38,678 nt of DNA from Comamonadaceae bacterium (GCA_027486755.1 JAIXOM010000030.1:1-38678), one strand, 5' to 3'. Shown: positions 23,409 through 33,098, counted from the stretch's first letter. Notes: a model not told the origin generated them from the sequence alone. Translations and numbers: made by a program.

Positions 23409-24116
23409 TCAGCGCTGCACCCGCACCACCACGGCAGACGAACCGCCATCGAGCCGCTCGCGCACCTTGTCGGCCTCATCGCGCCGCTCGAAGGGACCGA
23501 GCCGCACCCGATGCACCACTCGGCCGCCCTGCTCACGCTCGCTGATCTTGGCTTGCAAGCCCTGCAGCAGCAGCTTAGCCCGCAGTTGCTCGGCCTCCTC
23601 CGGATTGCGGAAGGCGCCAACCTGGACAAAGTACTGAAAGGGGTCGGCAGCAGGGGGCTCGGTCGCAGCAAGCCGGGGCGCGGGCTCGGCGGGCTTGGCC
23701 GACTCGCCGCGGGAGCGGGCCAGGTCACCCAGGGCGTCGCTGGATTTGGCGGACGGGGCGGCCGCTGGAGCGGCTGCCGGCGCTGGAACGGCAGCAGGCG
23801 CTGGAGCGGCAGCGGGGGCGGCAGACGCAGGCGTGCTTGGCGCTGCAGCCTCCTGCGGGGCCGAAGCACTGGCCTGCGGCTTGGGCGGCAGGCGGCCGGG
23901 CAGGCCGGCATTGGGGTCCCAGTCCTTGTTCTTCTTGCCTTCGGCCGCCTCGCCCTCGGCCGGACGCGGCTGATTCTTGTTCATGAAGGGTATGGGCGTC
24001 TTGGTGACGTAAAGCGCTACGGCCAGGGATACCGCCAAGCCGAACAGCGCGCCGATCACAAAACCGAGCACGGTGCCGCCACGCTGGCGGGAGAGAGAAA
24101 CAGGCAAGTCGATCAT
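23409..24116 (-). CDS. SPOR-domain cell division protein (FtsN-like)
   Basis: A bitopic inner-membrane protein of 235 residues. It has one N-terminal transmembrane helix (about 14-38), a long Pro/Ala linker (about 50-150) and a C-terminal SPOR domain (about 158-235, YFVQVGAFRNPEEAEQLRAK and RVRLGPFERRDEADKVRERL). SPOR domains bind peptidoglycan stripped of stem peptides at the division septum. The layout is that of FtsN. It is 11 bases downstream of argS on the same strand, an order also seen in other betaproteobacteria. Confidence 0.9.
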   Translation of the reverse strand: MIDLPVSLSRQRGGTVLGFVIGALFGLAVSLAVALYVTKTPIPFMNKNQPRPAEGEAAEGKKNKDWDPNAGLPGRLPPKPQASASAPQEAAAPSTPASAAPAAAPAPAAVPAPAAAPAAAPSAKSSDALGDLARSRGESAKPAEPAPRLAATEPPAADPFQYFVQVGAFRNPEEAEQLRAKLLLQGLQAKISEREQGGRVVHRVRLGPFERRDEADKVRERLDGGSSAVVVRVQR

Positions 24117-24127
24117 GGCCTTGGGCT

Positions 24128-25801
24128 TTACATCTTGCGCGGCGCACTCACGCCGAGCACCGTTAGGCCATTGTGCAGCACCTGCGCGGTGGCGGCCACC
24201 AGCGCCAGACGAGCCAGCTTGAGCGGCTCGTCATCGACCAAGATGCGCTCGGCGTCATAGTAGCTGTGGTAGCAGGCAGCCAGCTCGCGCAGGTAAAAAG
24301 CTACGTCGTGCGGCGCAAAGCCCTGGGCCGCATGCAGCAGCATGTCGGGGTAGTCGGCCAGCTTGAGCAGCAAGGCCTGCGCCGCCGCACTGTCCAGCAG
24401 ACTCAGATCGACCTGCGCCAGCTGGTCGATCGCGCCGCCCCAACTGGCCAGCACCGAGCAGATGCGGGCATGGGCGTACTGCACGTAGTAGACCGGGTTT
24501 TCATTGCTTTTGGCCAGGGCCAGATCAATGTCAAAAACATATTCCGTGTCGGGCTTGCGGCTGAGCAGGAAAAAGCGCACCGCGTCCTTGCTGGTCCACT
24601 CGATCAGGTCGCGCAGGGTGACATAGCTGCCGGCGCGCTTGGAGATCTTGACCTCCTGGCCGCCGCGCATCACCCGCACCATGGTGTGCAGCACGTAGTC
24701 GGGGTAGCCCTGGGCCACGCCCTGGCCGGCGGCCTGCAGGCCCGCGCGCACCCGTGCGATGGTGCCGTGGTGGTCCATGCCCTGGATGTTGATGGCGCGG
24801 GCATAGCCCCGCTCCCACTTGGCCAGGTGATAGGCCACATCAGGCACGAAGTAGGTGTAGCTGCCGTCGGACTTGCGCATCACGCGGTCTTTGTCGTCGC
24901 CGTAATCGGTGGACTTGAGCCACAGCGCGCCGTCCTGCTCGTAGGTCTTGCCAGCGTCCTTGAGCAGTTGCACCGCCTGCTCCACCCGGCCCGAGGTGTA
25001 GAGGCTGGACTCAAGGTAGAAGTTGTCAAAGCGAACCTCAAAGGCCTTGAGGTCCAGGTCCTGCTCGTGGCGCAGATAGGCCACTGCAAACTCTCGAATG
25101 GCTTGCAGGTCTTCAATGTCGCCAGCGGCCTGTACCGAGCGGTCGTCGGCAGCCACGGTCTGCCCGGCCAGGTAGTCGGCCGCAATATCGGCGATGTAGT
25201 CGCCGTTGTAAGCCGACTCCGGCCACTGGGCATCGCCGGGCTTGAAGCCGCGGCCCCGCGCCTGCACGCTCAGCGCCAGGGTCTGGATCTGTACGCCGGC
25301 ATCGTTGTAATAGAACTCGCGGGTGACCGCCCAGCCCTGGTTCTCGAACAGGTGGCAGATCGCATCGCCGAGCGCAGCCTGCCGGCCATGGCCCACATGC
25401 AAGGGACCGGTCGGATTGGCCGAGACAAATTCGACCAGCACCTTCTGGCCACCTTGAGCCCGGTGGCCGTAGCGGCCGCCGGCCTGTAGCACCTCGCGCA
25501 CCACCTGCTGGCGGGCAGCAGGCTGCAGCCTGAAGTTGATGAAGCCCGGCCCTGCAATCTCGATGGCCTGCACCCACCGCTGATAGACGGGCTGGGCCAT
25601 GAGATCGGCCTTCAGGGACTCGGCCAACTGCCTGGGGTTGAGCTTGAGCGGCTTGGCCAGTTGCATGGCGGCATTGCTGGCCAGATCGCCGTGCGCGGCA
25701 GATTTTGGCGTCTCGAAGGCAGCGCGGGCACCCGCGCCAGGAACGCGCTTTTCGAGTTCAGCGGCCAGGCCCGCGAGCAATTCTTGTTTGACAGCGATCA
25801 T
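24128..25801 (-). CDS. argS: Arginyl-tRNA synthetase
   Basis: ArgS attaches arginine to tRNA-Arg. The 557-residue class I enzyme has an N-terminal Arg-tRNA binding domain (about 1-110), the HIGH motif in [14 protein letters not shown], the [23 protein letters not shown] segment, the KMSK-like KISKRAG, and the C-terminal DALR anticodon-binding domain. The length fits the family. The ATG at 25801 is the first and only good start. It is transcribed with the SPOR gene. Confidence 0.97.
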   Translation of the reverse strand: MIAVKQELLAGLAAELEKRVPGAGARAAFETPKSAAHGDLASNAAMQLAKPLKLNPRQLAESLKADLMAQPVYQRWVQAIEIAGPGFINFRLQPAARQQVVREVLQAGGRYGHRAQGGQKVLVEFVSANPTGPLHVGHGRQAALGDAICHLFENQGWAVTREFYYNDAGVQIQTLALSVQARGRGFKPGDAQWPESAYNGDYIADIAADYLAGQTVAADDRSVQAAGDIEDLQAIREFAVAYLRHEQDLDLKAFEVRFDNFYLESSLYTSGRVEQAVQLLKDAGKTYEQDGALWLKSTDYGDDKDRVMRKSDGSYTYFVPDVAYHLAKWERGYARAINIQGMDHHGTIARVRAGLQAAGQGVAQGYPDYVLHTMVRVMRGGQEVKISKRAGSYVTLRDLIEWTSKDAVRFFLLSRKPDTEYVFDIDLALAKSNENPVYYVQYAHARICSVLASWGGAIDQLAQVDLSLLDSAAAQALLLKLADYPDMLLHAAQGFAPHDVAFYLRELAACYHSYYDAERILVDDEPLKLARLALVAATAQVLHNGLTVLGVSAPRKM

Positions 25802-25854
25802 GCGCGAATTCTAAGTGGTGGGGTGCAGGCATCTGACCCGCAAATGTGTCCCAC

Positions 25855-26766
25855 TCAGGCTCTGCGACGCCAAAAGTCGGGCTGCGCGTAATGGTGCTTG
25901 AGGAAATCTATCCACAATCTCACCCGCAGCGGCAGATGCTTGCGCTGGGGGAACACGGCATAGATGCCGTTGGGCGGAGCCGCAAAGTCCTTGAGCACCT
26001 CGACCAGGGTGCCGGCCGCGATCTCGGCCTCGACCTCCCAGGTGCTGCGCCAGGCGATGCCATAACCGGCCAGGCACCAGTCGTGCAGGACCTGCCCGTC
26101 GGAGCAATCGAGCGGGCCGCCGGGGCGCAGGTGCTGCACCTGATCGCCCACCATGAAAGCCCAGCCCCGGGTTTGCGAGGCATCGCTCGAGAGCATGAGG
26201 CAATCAAAGCGCGCCAGCTCCGAGGGATGACCCGGCGTGCCACAGCGGGCCAGATAGGCCGGGGTGGCCACACACAGACGGCGGTTGTCGGCCAGGCGCA
26301 CACTGACCAGCGCCGAGTCGGGCAGGTCGCCCACCCGCACCGCGCAATCAAAGCCCTCGCCAGCCAGGTCCACCACCCGATCGCTCAGGTTGAGCGAGAT
26401 CGTGACGTCGCCATGCTCTTGCCGAAAACGTGCCACCAGCGGCGCCACATGGCGGCGCCCGAAGCCGGCCGGCGCGGTGATGCGCAGATGCCCGCTGGCC
26501 TTGACTCCGCCTGCCGAGACGCTGGCTTCGGCATTGGCGAAGTCAACCAGCAGGCGCTGGCAGTCCTCTAAGAACGCGCTGCCCTCATGGGTCAGGCTGA
26601 TGCGCCGGGTGGTGCGCACCAGCAGCTTGACACCCAGCCTGGCCTCCAGCGCATCGAGCCGGCGGCCGATGATGGCCGGCGCCACCCCTTCGAGCTGGGC
26701 GGCGGCGGTCAGGCTGCCGCGCGCCGCCACTGCGACGAAAGATTCGATTTGCTTGAGCTTGTCCAT
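25855..26766 (-). CDS. LysR family transcriptional regulator
   Basis: A 303-residue LysR regulator. The N-terminal helix-turn-helix (about 1-60) reads SLTAAAQLEGVAPAIIGRRLDALEARLG, followed by the effector-binding domain with HLRITAPAGFGRRHV and a GYGIAW segment. I chose the ATG at 26766 (MDKLKQIESF), though a GTG at 26775 directly after the stop of the EamA gene is also possible. It overlaps almost end to start with that exporter, so the two are co-transcribed. Its target and ligand are unknown; the neighbour makes transporter control plausible. Confidence 0.9.
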   Translation of the reverse strand: MDKLKQIESFVAVAARGSLTAAAQLEGVAPAIIGRRLDALEARLGVKLLVRTTRRISLTHEGSAFLEDCQRLLVDFANAEASVSAGGVKASGHLRITAPAGFGRRHVAPLVARFRQEHGDVTISLNLSDRVVDLAGEGFDCAVRVGDLPDSALVSVRLADNRRLCVATPAYLARCGTPGHPSELARFDCLMLSSDASQTRGWAFMVGDQVQHLRPGGPLDCSDGQVLHDWCLAGYGIAWRSTWEVEAEIAAGTLVEVLKDFAAPPNGIYAVFPQRKHLPLRVRLWIDFLKHHYAQPDFWRRRA

Positions 26767-26775
26767 GATGCGCAC

Positions 26776-27672
26776 TCACACCTGCGGCTCGGTCTCGACC
26801 GGCAGGCGCGACCTCGGCCCCGGCAAACGGGTGCTGGCAATGCCACACAGGGCAATCAGGGCCATGCCCAGCCAAGCCCAGGCATTGGGCGCGTGTGAAA
26901 AAACCAGCCAGCCGCCCAGCGTGGCGAAGGCCAATTGAAAATACAGAAAAGGCGACAGCGTGGCGGGGCCGGCCAGGCCGTAGGCCAGAATCATCATGTA
27001 ATGCCCCACCGTGCTGAACAAACTGAGCAAGAGCACCAGCACCCAGATTTCCCAGCTCGGCGGCCACTGCCAGCCCCAGGGCAGGGCCAAGCTGACCAGC
27101 AGCATGGAAAACAGGCCCGAGTACAAGTGCATGGTGCCCGCCTCCACGTCGGGCGCCAAGTGAGCGGTGAGCAGCTGATACGCCACATTCAGGACAATCA
27201 ACAGCAAGGGCAGCAAGGTCACCCAAGCCAGGTTGTTGTAGCCGGGCTGCACCACCATCAAGGCCCCGGCCAACGCACCGGCCAGCAGCAGCCACAGCTG
27301 CCAGGACACATGTTCCTTGAGCGCCATCGCCGAGACCAGGGCCAGCGCCATGGGGGTGAGCATCATGATGGCCGAGAACTCGGCCACCGCCATCAAACTG
27401 AGACTGACAAAGGCCAAACCACTGGAGACGGCCATCAGAGCGCCACGCAGAAAGACCAGTCCCGGCTTCTTAATGCGCCAGATCGCCCGCCCGCGAGAAG
27501 GCATGAGCATGCCCGCCGAAATCAGGGTTTGAAACACATAGCGCATCCACAGCGTTGTCACGAGAGGCACGACAACGCTGACGTACTTCACCGTGGTGTC
27601 CAGCGCGGCGAAGAACGCCATGGCGAGCACAAAAAAAACAATGCCGCGCTGAGTCTCAGACCAGTGTTTCAC
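26776..27672 (-). CDS. EamA/DMT family transporter
   Basis: A 298-residue inner-membrane protein with about ten predicted hydrophobic helices in two EamA repeats, as in drug/metabolite exporters. Segments such as ALDTTVKYVSVVVPLVTTLWMRY and AVAEFSAIMMLTPMALALVSAMALKE fit the family. I chose the GTG at 27672; the open frame extends upstream into the aroE region but codes for nothing recognisable there. The substrate cannot be told from the sequence. It is followed directly by the LysR gene. Confidence 0.88.
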   Translation of the reverse strand: MKHWSETQRGIVFFVLAMAFFAALDTTVKYVSVVVPLVTTLWMRYVFQTLISAGMLMPSRGRAIWRIKKPGLVFLRGALMAVSSGLAFVSLSLMAVAEFSAIMMLTPMALALVSAMALKEHVSWQLWLLLAGALAGALMVVQPGYNNLAWVTLLPLLLIVLNVAYQLLTAHLAPDVEAGTMHLYSGLFSMLLVSLALPWGWQWPPSWEIWVLVLLLSLFSTVGHYMMILAYGLAGPATLSPFLYFQLAFATLGGWLVFSHAPNAWAWLGMALIALCGIASTRLPGPRSRLPVETEPQV

Positions 27673-27706
27673 GCCCGGCAGTCTAGCTGAGCGCGCCAGC
27701 GGCCCG

Positions 27707-28537
27707 TCAAAGGCGGGCCACCGCGCGCAAAACCTCGGCGCTGGTGCTGGGCAGATCGAAAAACTCCAGGTAGGCCGGGATCTGCTCAAACAGCATGTCC
27801 GAGCCAATCTGCACGCGGCAGCCGCGCGCCTGAGCGGCGGCCAGGAACGCCGTCATCTCGGTGCGCATCACCACCTCCCCGACAAAGGTGGCCGCATCCA
27901 GCCGAGAGACGTCGATAGGCAGGGGGTCGCCCTCCTTCATGCCCAGGGGCGTGGCATTGACCACCAGGTCCAAGCCGGCGGGATCTTTGTCGCCGGTTCT
28001 CACCAGCAGCTGCGGATAGTGCTTTTGCAGCCTTTGGGCCAGGGCCTGGCTAGAAGCGGGGTTGACATCAAACAGCGCCAGCTGAGCCACGCCGGCGGCG
28101 GCCAGCGAAGCCGCGATCGCGCAGCCCACTCCCCCGGAGCCGACCACAAGGGCACGCTTGCCCGCCAGCTGCAGGCCTTTGCGCTGCACCCCGCGCACAA
28201 AGCCCTCGCCGTCGAACATATCGGCCTGCAACTGGCCCTGCGGGCCCAGGCGCACCGCATTGGCGGCGCCGGCAATCGCGGCGGCCGGCAGCACCTCGTC
28301 CACCAGGCCCACGGTGGTGACCTTGTGCGGCATGGTGATCAGCGCGCCAGCGATATTGCCCAAGCGAAACAGCGATCGCAGCAAATCGGCGAAGTTATCT
28401 GCCTGGCAGGCCATGGGCACCACCAAGGCGTTGATGCCCTGCTGCTCGAAATAAGGGTTGTAGATCAGCGGCGCCTTGAACGAATGGGTGGGGTAGCCGA
28501 TGTGCGGGATGATGACCGTGTGGCCATTGATGATCAT
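27707..28537 (-). CDS. Shikimate dehydrogenase family protein (AroE-like)
   Basis: AroE-type enzymes reduce 3-dehydroshikimate or oxidise shikimate/quinate. The 276-residue protein has Lys72 in MPHK, Asn93, an ADMFDGEGF segment, and the glycine-rich GSGGVG for NAD(P). The normal SxS substrate motif is changed: HSFKAP has Ser19 but Lys21 where the second serine is expected. This marks an AroE-like paralogue rather than the housekeeping enzyme. With aroQ 12 bases upstream, a TRAP transporter and a Gfo/Idh enzyme, it is probably catabolic. I leave the symbol open because AroE, YdiB and QuiA-like enzymes cannot be told apart here. Confidence 0.83.
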   Translation of the reverse strand: MIINGHTVIIPHIGYPTHSFKAPLIYNPYFEQQGINALVVPMACQADNFADLLRSLFRLGNIAGALITMPHKVTTVGLVDEVLPAAAIAGAANAVRLGPQGQLQADMFDGEGFVRGVQRKGLQLAGKRALVVGSGGVGCAIAASLAAAGVAQLALFDVNPASSQALAQRLQKHYPQLLVRTGDKDPAGLDLVVNATPLGMKEGDPLPIDVSRLDAATFVGEVVMRTEMTAFLAAAQARGCRVQIGSDMLFEQIPAYLEFFDLPSTSAEVLRAVARL

Positions 28538-28548
28538 GGGCGTCGGCT

Positions 28549-28995
28549 TCAGGCTTGCGCCGCCTTCAGATGCGAGACCGCCGCGCGCAAGGCCAGCAGG
28601 TAGCTGTCCACGCCAAAGCCGGCGATCTGGCCCTTGGCAATCGGCGCGATCACCGAGTGGTGGCGGAATTCCTCGCGGGCGTGGATGTTGGACATGTGGA
28701 CCTCGAAGATCGGGCACTTGAGGATGGCCAGCGCGTCGCGGATGGCGTAGCTGTAATGGGTCCAGGCGCCGGCGTTGATCAGCACCGCCTGCGTGCCGTC
28801 GCTGTGCGCAGCATGGATGCGCTCGCACATCGCGCCTTCAAAATTGCTCTGGAAATTTTCCACTTTGGCGCCCAGCTCGCGGCCCAGGTCCACCACGGAC
28901 TGGTTGATCTGCTCGAGCGTGATGGTGCCGTACTGCGCCGGGTCGCGCTTGCCGAACATATTGAGGTTGACGCCGTTGAGGACGAGGATGTTCAT
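28549..28995 (-). CDS. aroQ: 3-Dehydroquinate dehydratase, type II
   Basis: Type II enzymes interconvert 3-dehydroquinate and 3-dehydroshikimate. The 148-residue protein starts MNILVLNGVNLNMFGKRDP, with Arg17 and the catalytic Tyr22, then NFEGAMCERIH, the INAGAWTHYSYAIRDAL helix and the conserved HMSNIHAREEFRHHS with the catalytic histidine. I chose the ATG at 28995, which begins the normal N-terminal strand. Its place next to an AroE-like gene and a TRAP transporter suggests a catabolic role for quinate or shikimate, although the sequence would also fit biosynthesis. Confidence 0.94.
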   Translation of the reverse strand: MNILVLNGVNLNMFGKRDPAQYGTITLEQINQSVVDLGRELGAKVENFQSNFEGAMCERIHAAHSDGTQAVLINAGAWTHYSYAIRDALAILKCPIFEVHMSNIHAREEFRHHSVIAPIAKGQIAGFGVDSYLLALRAAVSHLKAAQA

Positions 28996-29028
28996 GGCTG
29001 GGCTTTCGTTGGAAGTCAAAAAGGAGTT

Positions 29029-30075
29029 TCAGTTCAAGGTGACCACGCAGCCGCTGCGCGCCGCCTCGGCAATCGCTTCGGTCACGCGCAGGTTCTGCAG
29101 GCCGTCGCGCACGCTGACCAGGGGCTGGGCCTGGCCGCGTATGACCTGCGCGAAATGCGCCAGTTGCCGCGCCAGTGGATCCTCGCGCTGCACGGCCAGG
29201 CGGTCTTCGGAAAAGGGCTTCCACCAGGAGGCCTGTTGCGCGTCCGCGTAGGTCTTCAGGCGCATTGTGGGTACGGATAGACTGCCCAGCGTTCCGGTGA
29301 GCACATAGCAGTCCTCATCGCCATAACTGGGATAGGCCGGATTCTCCTGGCTGGTCTGCTCCCAGCTGCGGGCGCAGGCTGCGGTGTCCGACAGCAAAAA
29401 GCTGCCCAGTGCGCCAGAGGCAAAGCGCAGGTTGATGCTCACCGTGTCTTCCACCACAAAGCCACGCACCGCGTTCGACGCAAAAGCCTGCACCGCCACG
29501 ATCTCGCCGCACAGCATGCGCAGGTTGTGCACCTCGTGGATCATGTTGATGAGGATGGGGCCGCCGCCGTCCTGCGTGCGCCAAGGACCATCGGCAAAGT
29601 ACTGCGCCGGCTTGTGGAAGGCAGCGCTGCCCATGACGGCCACGATGCGGCCTAAGCGGCCGCTGCGCGCCAGCTCGGCGGCCTGGGCCATCAGCGGGCT
29701 GTGCGCCCGGTGATGGCCCACCAGCACGCGGGCGGCGCAAGACTGCTCGGCGCGCAGCAGCGCCTGCCCTTCGGCCACCGTGGTCGAGACCGGCTTTTCC
29801 ACCAGCACGCTCACGCCCGCCTCCAGGCACTGCAACGCCTGAGGTACGTGCAGCGCGTTGGGTGTGGCGAGGATGAGGCCGTCGGGCCGCTGCTGCGCCA
29901 GCAGGGCCTGCAGGCTCTCAAAGTGCGGCACGCCCCGCTGCCCCGCCAGCTGCGCGCCGGCCGGCGCGGGATCGACCACCGCGCCGAGCTGCAGCTCGGG
30001 GCTGCGTGAGACCAGCTCGATGTGCGTGCGGCCGATCAGGCCGGCGCCGGCCACGGCGATGCGAAGAGCGGACAT
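29029..30075 (-). CDS. Gfo/Idh/MocA family oxidoreductase
   Basis: A 348-residue NAD(P)-dependent dehydrogenase. The N-terminal Rossmann fold has VAGAGLIGRTH, the middle has EKPVSTT (the lysine of the family EKP motif) and a C-terminal domain binds the substrate. Family members act on inositols, sugars and cyclic polyols. Quinate or a related cyclitol is a candidate here because of the aroQ/aroE and TRAP neighbours; this is inference. It lies downstream of a strong terminator that closes the dctP transcript, so it may have its own start. Confidence 0.87.
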   Translation of the reverse strand: MSALRIAVAGAGLIGRTHIELVSRSPELQLGAVVDPAPAGAQLAGQRGVPHFESLQALLAQQRPDGLILATPNALHVPQALQCLEAGVSVLVEKPVSTTVAEGQALLRAEQSCAARVLVGHHRAHSPLMAQAAELARSGRLGRIVAVMGSAAFHKPAQYFADGPWRTQDGGGPILINMIHEVHNLRMLCGEIVAVQAFASNAVRGFVVEDTVSINLRFASGALGSFLLSDTAACARSWEQTSQENPAYPSYGDEDCYVLTGTLGSLSVPTMRLKTYADAQQASWWKPFSEDRLAVQREDPLARQLAHFAQVIRGQAQPLVSVRDGLQNLRVTEAIAEAARSGCVVTLN

Positions 30076-30095
30076 AGAAGGGGATGGCTGCGCAT

Positions 30096-30135
30096 AAAAA
30101 GCCTGCCGGCCTCCACAGGGAGGGCCCGGCAGGCT
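30096..30135 (-). terminator. Strong intrinsic terminator after dctP
   Basis: On the minus strand AGCCTGCCGG pairs with CCGGCAGGCT (10-bp perfect outer stem), with an inner CCTCC/GGAGG stem, and is followed directly by TTTTT. It sits 14 bases past the dctP stop and should end the dctQ-dctM-dctP message ahead of the Gfo/Idh gene. Confidence 0.85.
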
Positions 30136-30148
30136 CGAAGGCGGCGGC

Positions 30149-31150
30149 TTACTTGCGGGCTTTGGCCACCTGCTCCTGCACCTGCTTGAGCAGGTCCTGG
30201 CCCACGCTCACGCCATACTTGGCGGTCACAGGACGCATCTTGTCGCGCAGCTTGGTCAGCTCGGCAGGCGAGAGCTCTGTGACCTGCATGCCGTTCTTTT
30301 TCATGTTGTCCAGGGCCGAGGCGACCTGACCGCGCGCCTGCAGGCGCTGGAACTTGGCCGCTTCCTGCGCCGCATCGGTCAGGATTTTCTTCTGTGCCGC
30401 GTCCAGGCCGTCCCAGAATTTCTTGCTGATCACCACCGACTGCGGGTTGTACTGGTGGTTGGACAAGACCACGTGCTTTTGCACCTCGAAGAATTTGTTG
30501 GCGTTGATCACGGTGACCGGGTTTTCCTGACCGTCAATCGCTTTTTGCTCGAGCGCGCCGTAGACCTCGGGGAAGGGCAGCGGGGTGGGGTTGGCGCCCA
30601 GGGCGCGCACCCAGTCCACGTTGATCGGGTTGGGGATCACGCGCAGCTTCAAGCCTTCGAGGTCCTCGGCCTTGGTGATCGGGCGACGGCTGTTGGTGAT
30701 GTTGCGAAAGCCCAGCTCGAAGTAAGACAGGCCAACGATGCCTTTTTCCTGCAGCTTGTCATGCAGCTGCTTGCCGATGGGGCCGTCAATGACGGCCTCA
30801 GCCTCTTTTTCGCTGCTGAACAGGAAAGGGAAGTCGTAGATCGCGAATTCCTTGACCTGGCTGGCGAAGATGCCGGAATTCATCGAGGCCATTTCCAGCG
30901 TGCCGCCCTGGATGGCCGAGACATTGGCCTGGTCGCTGCCCAGCGTGCCGCCGGGGAACAGGTTGACCTTGATCTTGCCGCCAGACTTGGCCTGCACGAT
31001 CTCGGCAAACTTTTCCATGCCCATCACGATGGGATGGCCCTTGGGGTTTTGCGTGGCGAATTTGATGGTCTTGTCCTGCGCCTGGGCGGCGCTGCCAAAA
31101 GCGGTCACGGCCAAAGCGGCCACCAAAGCCTTCAGAGTATTGCGTTTCAT
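30149..31150 (-). CDS. dctP: TRAP transporter solute-binding subunit (DctP family)
   Basis: The periplasmic receptor of a TRAP transporter for organic or sugar acids. The 333-residue precursor has a signal peptide (MKRNTLKALVAALAVTAFGS, cleavage likely after AQA). The mature part has the DctP arginine that clamps a carboxylate, in EGLKLRVIPNP, and the GALEQKAIDGQENP segment. The ligand is a carboxylate, but the exact compound is not visible; the nearby aroQ/aroE pair favours a quinate- or shikimate-like acid. It follows dctM and is closed by a strong terminator. Confidence 0.93.
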   Translation of the reverse strand: MKRNTLKALVAALAVTAFGSAAQAQDKTIKFATQNPKGHPIVMGMEKFAEIVQAKSGGKIKVNLFPGGTLGSDQANVSAIQGGTLEMASMNSGIFASQVKEFAIYDFPFLFSSEKEAEAVIDGPIGKQLHDKLQEKGIVGLSYFELGFRNITNSRRPITKAEDLEGLKLRVIPNPINVDWVRALGANPTPLPFPEVYGALEQKAIDGQENPVTVINANKFFEVQKHVVLSNHQYNPQSVVISKKFWDGLDAAQKKILTDAAQEAAKFQRLQARGQVASALDNMKKNGMQVTELSPAELTKLRDKMRPVTAKYGVSVGQDLLKQVQEQVAKARK

Positions 31151-31236
31151 GGAGTCTCCTTCTGGATTGCAAGTACGCGAGATCGGGTGAGACGTGCGCG
31201 GCGTACCGATCGCGCAAACCCCTTTGAAAAAATACC

Positions 31237-32517
31237 TCAGTTGTAGAGCCAGCGAGCAGGCACCATCACCAAGTCGGGGAACAGCACCAGCAAGAACATG
31301 ACCAGGAACTGCACCAGCATGAAGGGCATCACCCCGCGGGTGACGTCGTCCATGCGCATGCGGCCCACGCCGGCCACCACATTGAGCACCGTGCCCACCG
31401 GTGGTGTGACCAGGCCGATGGAATTGTTGATGATGAACAACACGCCGAAGTAGACCGGGTCGATGCCGGCGGCCTTGACCAGGGGCATGAGCACCGGCGT
31501 CAGGATCAGGATGGTGGGCGTCATGTCCATGGCCGTGCCCACGATGATGACCAGCACCATGATCAGGGCCATCAGCAGCTTGGGGTTGTCCAGGAAGGGT
31601 TGGAGCAGGGAGATCACCTGATCGGGCAACTGGGCCACAGTGATCATCCAGGCCGACACCATGGCGGCGGCCACCAGGAACATCACCACCGAGGTGGTGC
31701 GCGCCGAGGTGATGAAGACCTCGACCAGCTGCTTCATCGTCAGCTCACGGTAGACCACGGTAGACACGAACAGCGCATAGACGGCGGCGACCACGGCCGC
31801 TTCGGTGGGCGTGAACACGCCCATGCGCAGGCCCACCAGAATGATGACTGGCAGCATCAGCGCCCAGGTGGCACGCCGCAGGGCCAGCCACACCTGCTGG
31901 GCCGACTGCTGCGGCGGCGGCGCCAGCAGTTCCTTGCGGGTGAGCCACCACCAGGTCAGCCACAGACCGGCGCCCAGCAGCAGGCCAGGAAAGATGCCGG
32001 CCAGGAACAGCTTGCTGATCGAAACGTTGCCGGCCACGCCAAAGATCACGAAGCCGATGGACGGTGGAATGATGGGGCCGATCACGCCGCAGGCGGCGAT
32101 CAGGCCGGCGCTGCGCGCCTTGTCGTGGCCGGCCTTGACCATCATGGGCAGCAGCAGCGCCGTCAGCGCCGCTGCATCGGCGATCGCCGAGCCGGACAGG
32201 GCCGACAGCAGGCAGGCGGCCAGGATGGTCACATAGCCCAGGCCGCCGCGGATGTGCCCGACCAGGGCCATGGCGAAGTCAACGATGCGGCGCGACAGGC
32301 CGCCCACGTTCATGATCTCGCCGGCCAGCATGAAAAAGGGCACGGCCAGCAGGGGGAAGCTGTTGGCGCCTTCGATCACGTTTTGCGCCAGGATCTGCGC
32401 GTCGAACATATCCATGTGCCACATCAGCGCGGCACCGCAGAGCAACAGGGAAAAGGCAATGGGAATGCCTAGCGCCATGGCGCCCAGCAAAGCTCCCAAA
32501 AACACGGCGATGGTCAT
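31237..32517 (-). CDS. dctM: TRAP transporter large permease subunit (DctM)
   Basis: The 426-residue main permease, with about 12 hydrophobic segments and the DctM-family motifs PFFMLAGEIMNVGG, ALSGSAIADAAALTALLLPMM, IIPPSIGFVIFG and GTAMDMTPTILILTPVL. TRAP systems use a sodium gradient to import acids. It lies between dctQ (upstream, 17 bases) and dctP, so the gene order is dctQ-dctM-dctP on the minus strand. Confidence 0.95.
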   Translation of the reverse strand: MTIAVFLGALLGAMALGIPIAFSLLLCGAALMWHMDMFDAQILAQNVIEGANSFPLLAVPFFMLAGEIMNVGGLSRRIVDFAMALVGHIRGGLGYVTILAACLLSALSGSAIADAAALTALLLPMMVKAGHDKARSAGLIAACGVIGPIIPPSIGFVIFGVAGNVSISKLFLAGIFPGLLLGAGLWLTWWWLTRKELLAPPPQQSAQQVWLALRRATWALMLPVIILVGLRMGVFTPTEAAVVAAVYALFVSTVVYRELTMKQLVEVFITSARTTSVVMFLVAAAMVSAWMITVAQLPDQVISLLQPFLDNPKLLMALIMVLVIIVGTAMDMTPTILILTPVLMPLVKAAGIDPVYFGVLFIINNSIGLVTPPVGTVLNVVAGVGRMRMDDVTRGVMPFMLVQFLVMFLLVLFPDLVMVPARWLYN

Positions 32518-32534
32518 CGTGGGCTCCGGTCAGC

Positions 32535-33074
32535 TCACTTGATGGGCGGGGGCACGTCGATCGGCTCTTCCTCTGACTCGCGCACGCCGATCAGCTCAGA
32601 TTCGGTAATCTGGCCGCTGAACAGGCGCCAGAGCCGGTGCATCAGAATCAAGGCGATCGACAGCGCCGTCAGCACGCCGCAGGCATAGAAGATGCCCATG
32701 GACACCTCCATCACCGCGCTGGTGGAAGTCAGGTTGATCAGGGTCTGCTCGTAAGAGCCCTTGAGCAGCAGCCAGCAGACAAACAGCATCAGCAGGTGGG
32801 CGATCACAAAAAACACTTTTTTCCCTGCCAGCGGCAGCCGCGAAACCAGGGTGTCTGAACCGAGGTGCGTGCCCTCGCGCATCGCCACCACCGCGCCGAG
32901 GAAGGTCATCCAGACAAAGAGCCAACGCGAAAGTTCTTCGCTCATGGTGACGCCCGAGCTAAAGCCGTAGCGCAACACCACATTGGCGAAGACCAAAACC
33001 ACCATCAGCGCCAGGCCCAGGGCCATCAACCAGGACAAGCATCGGCAATAGCCGCCAAGGAAGCGATCGAGCAT
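32535..33074 (-). CDS. dctQ: TRAP transporter small permease subunit (DctQ)
   Basis: The 179-residue protein has four hydrophobic segments and the DctQ landmark EELSRWLFVWMTFLGAVVAMREGTH. It pairs with DctM to form the membrane part of the TRAP transporter. A GAGGAGGGG ribosome binding site precedes the ATG. It is the first gene of the transporter operon. A palindrome (33112-33125) lies in its promoter region, 38 bases upstream of the ATG. Confidence 0.93.
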   Translation of the reverse strand: MLDRFLGGYCRCLSWLMALGLALMVVLVFANVVLRYGFSSGVTMSEELSRWLFVWMTFLGAVVAMREGTHLGSDTLVSRLPLAGKKVFFVIAHLLMLFVCWLLLKGSYEQTLINLTSTSAVMEVSMGIFYACGVLTALSIALILMHRLWRLFSGQITESELIGVRESEEEPIDVPPPIK

Positions 33075-33098
33075 GGCTCCCCTCCTCTTTTAAGTTCG

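Noticed and set aside
24173..25489. Plus-strand frame of 438 codons over argS
   Set aside because: It is antisense to argS, whose HIGH and KMSK-type motifs are intact, and has no recognisable domain.
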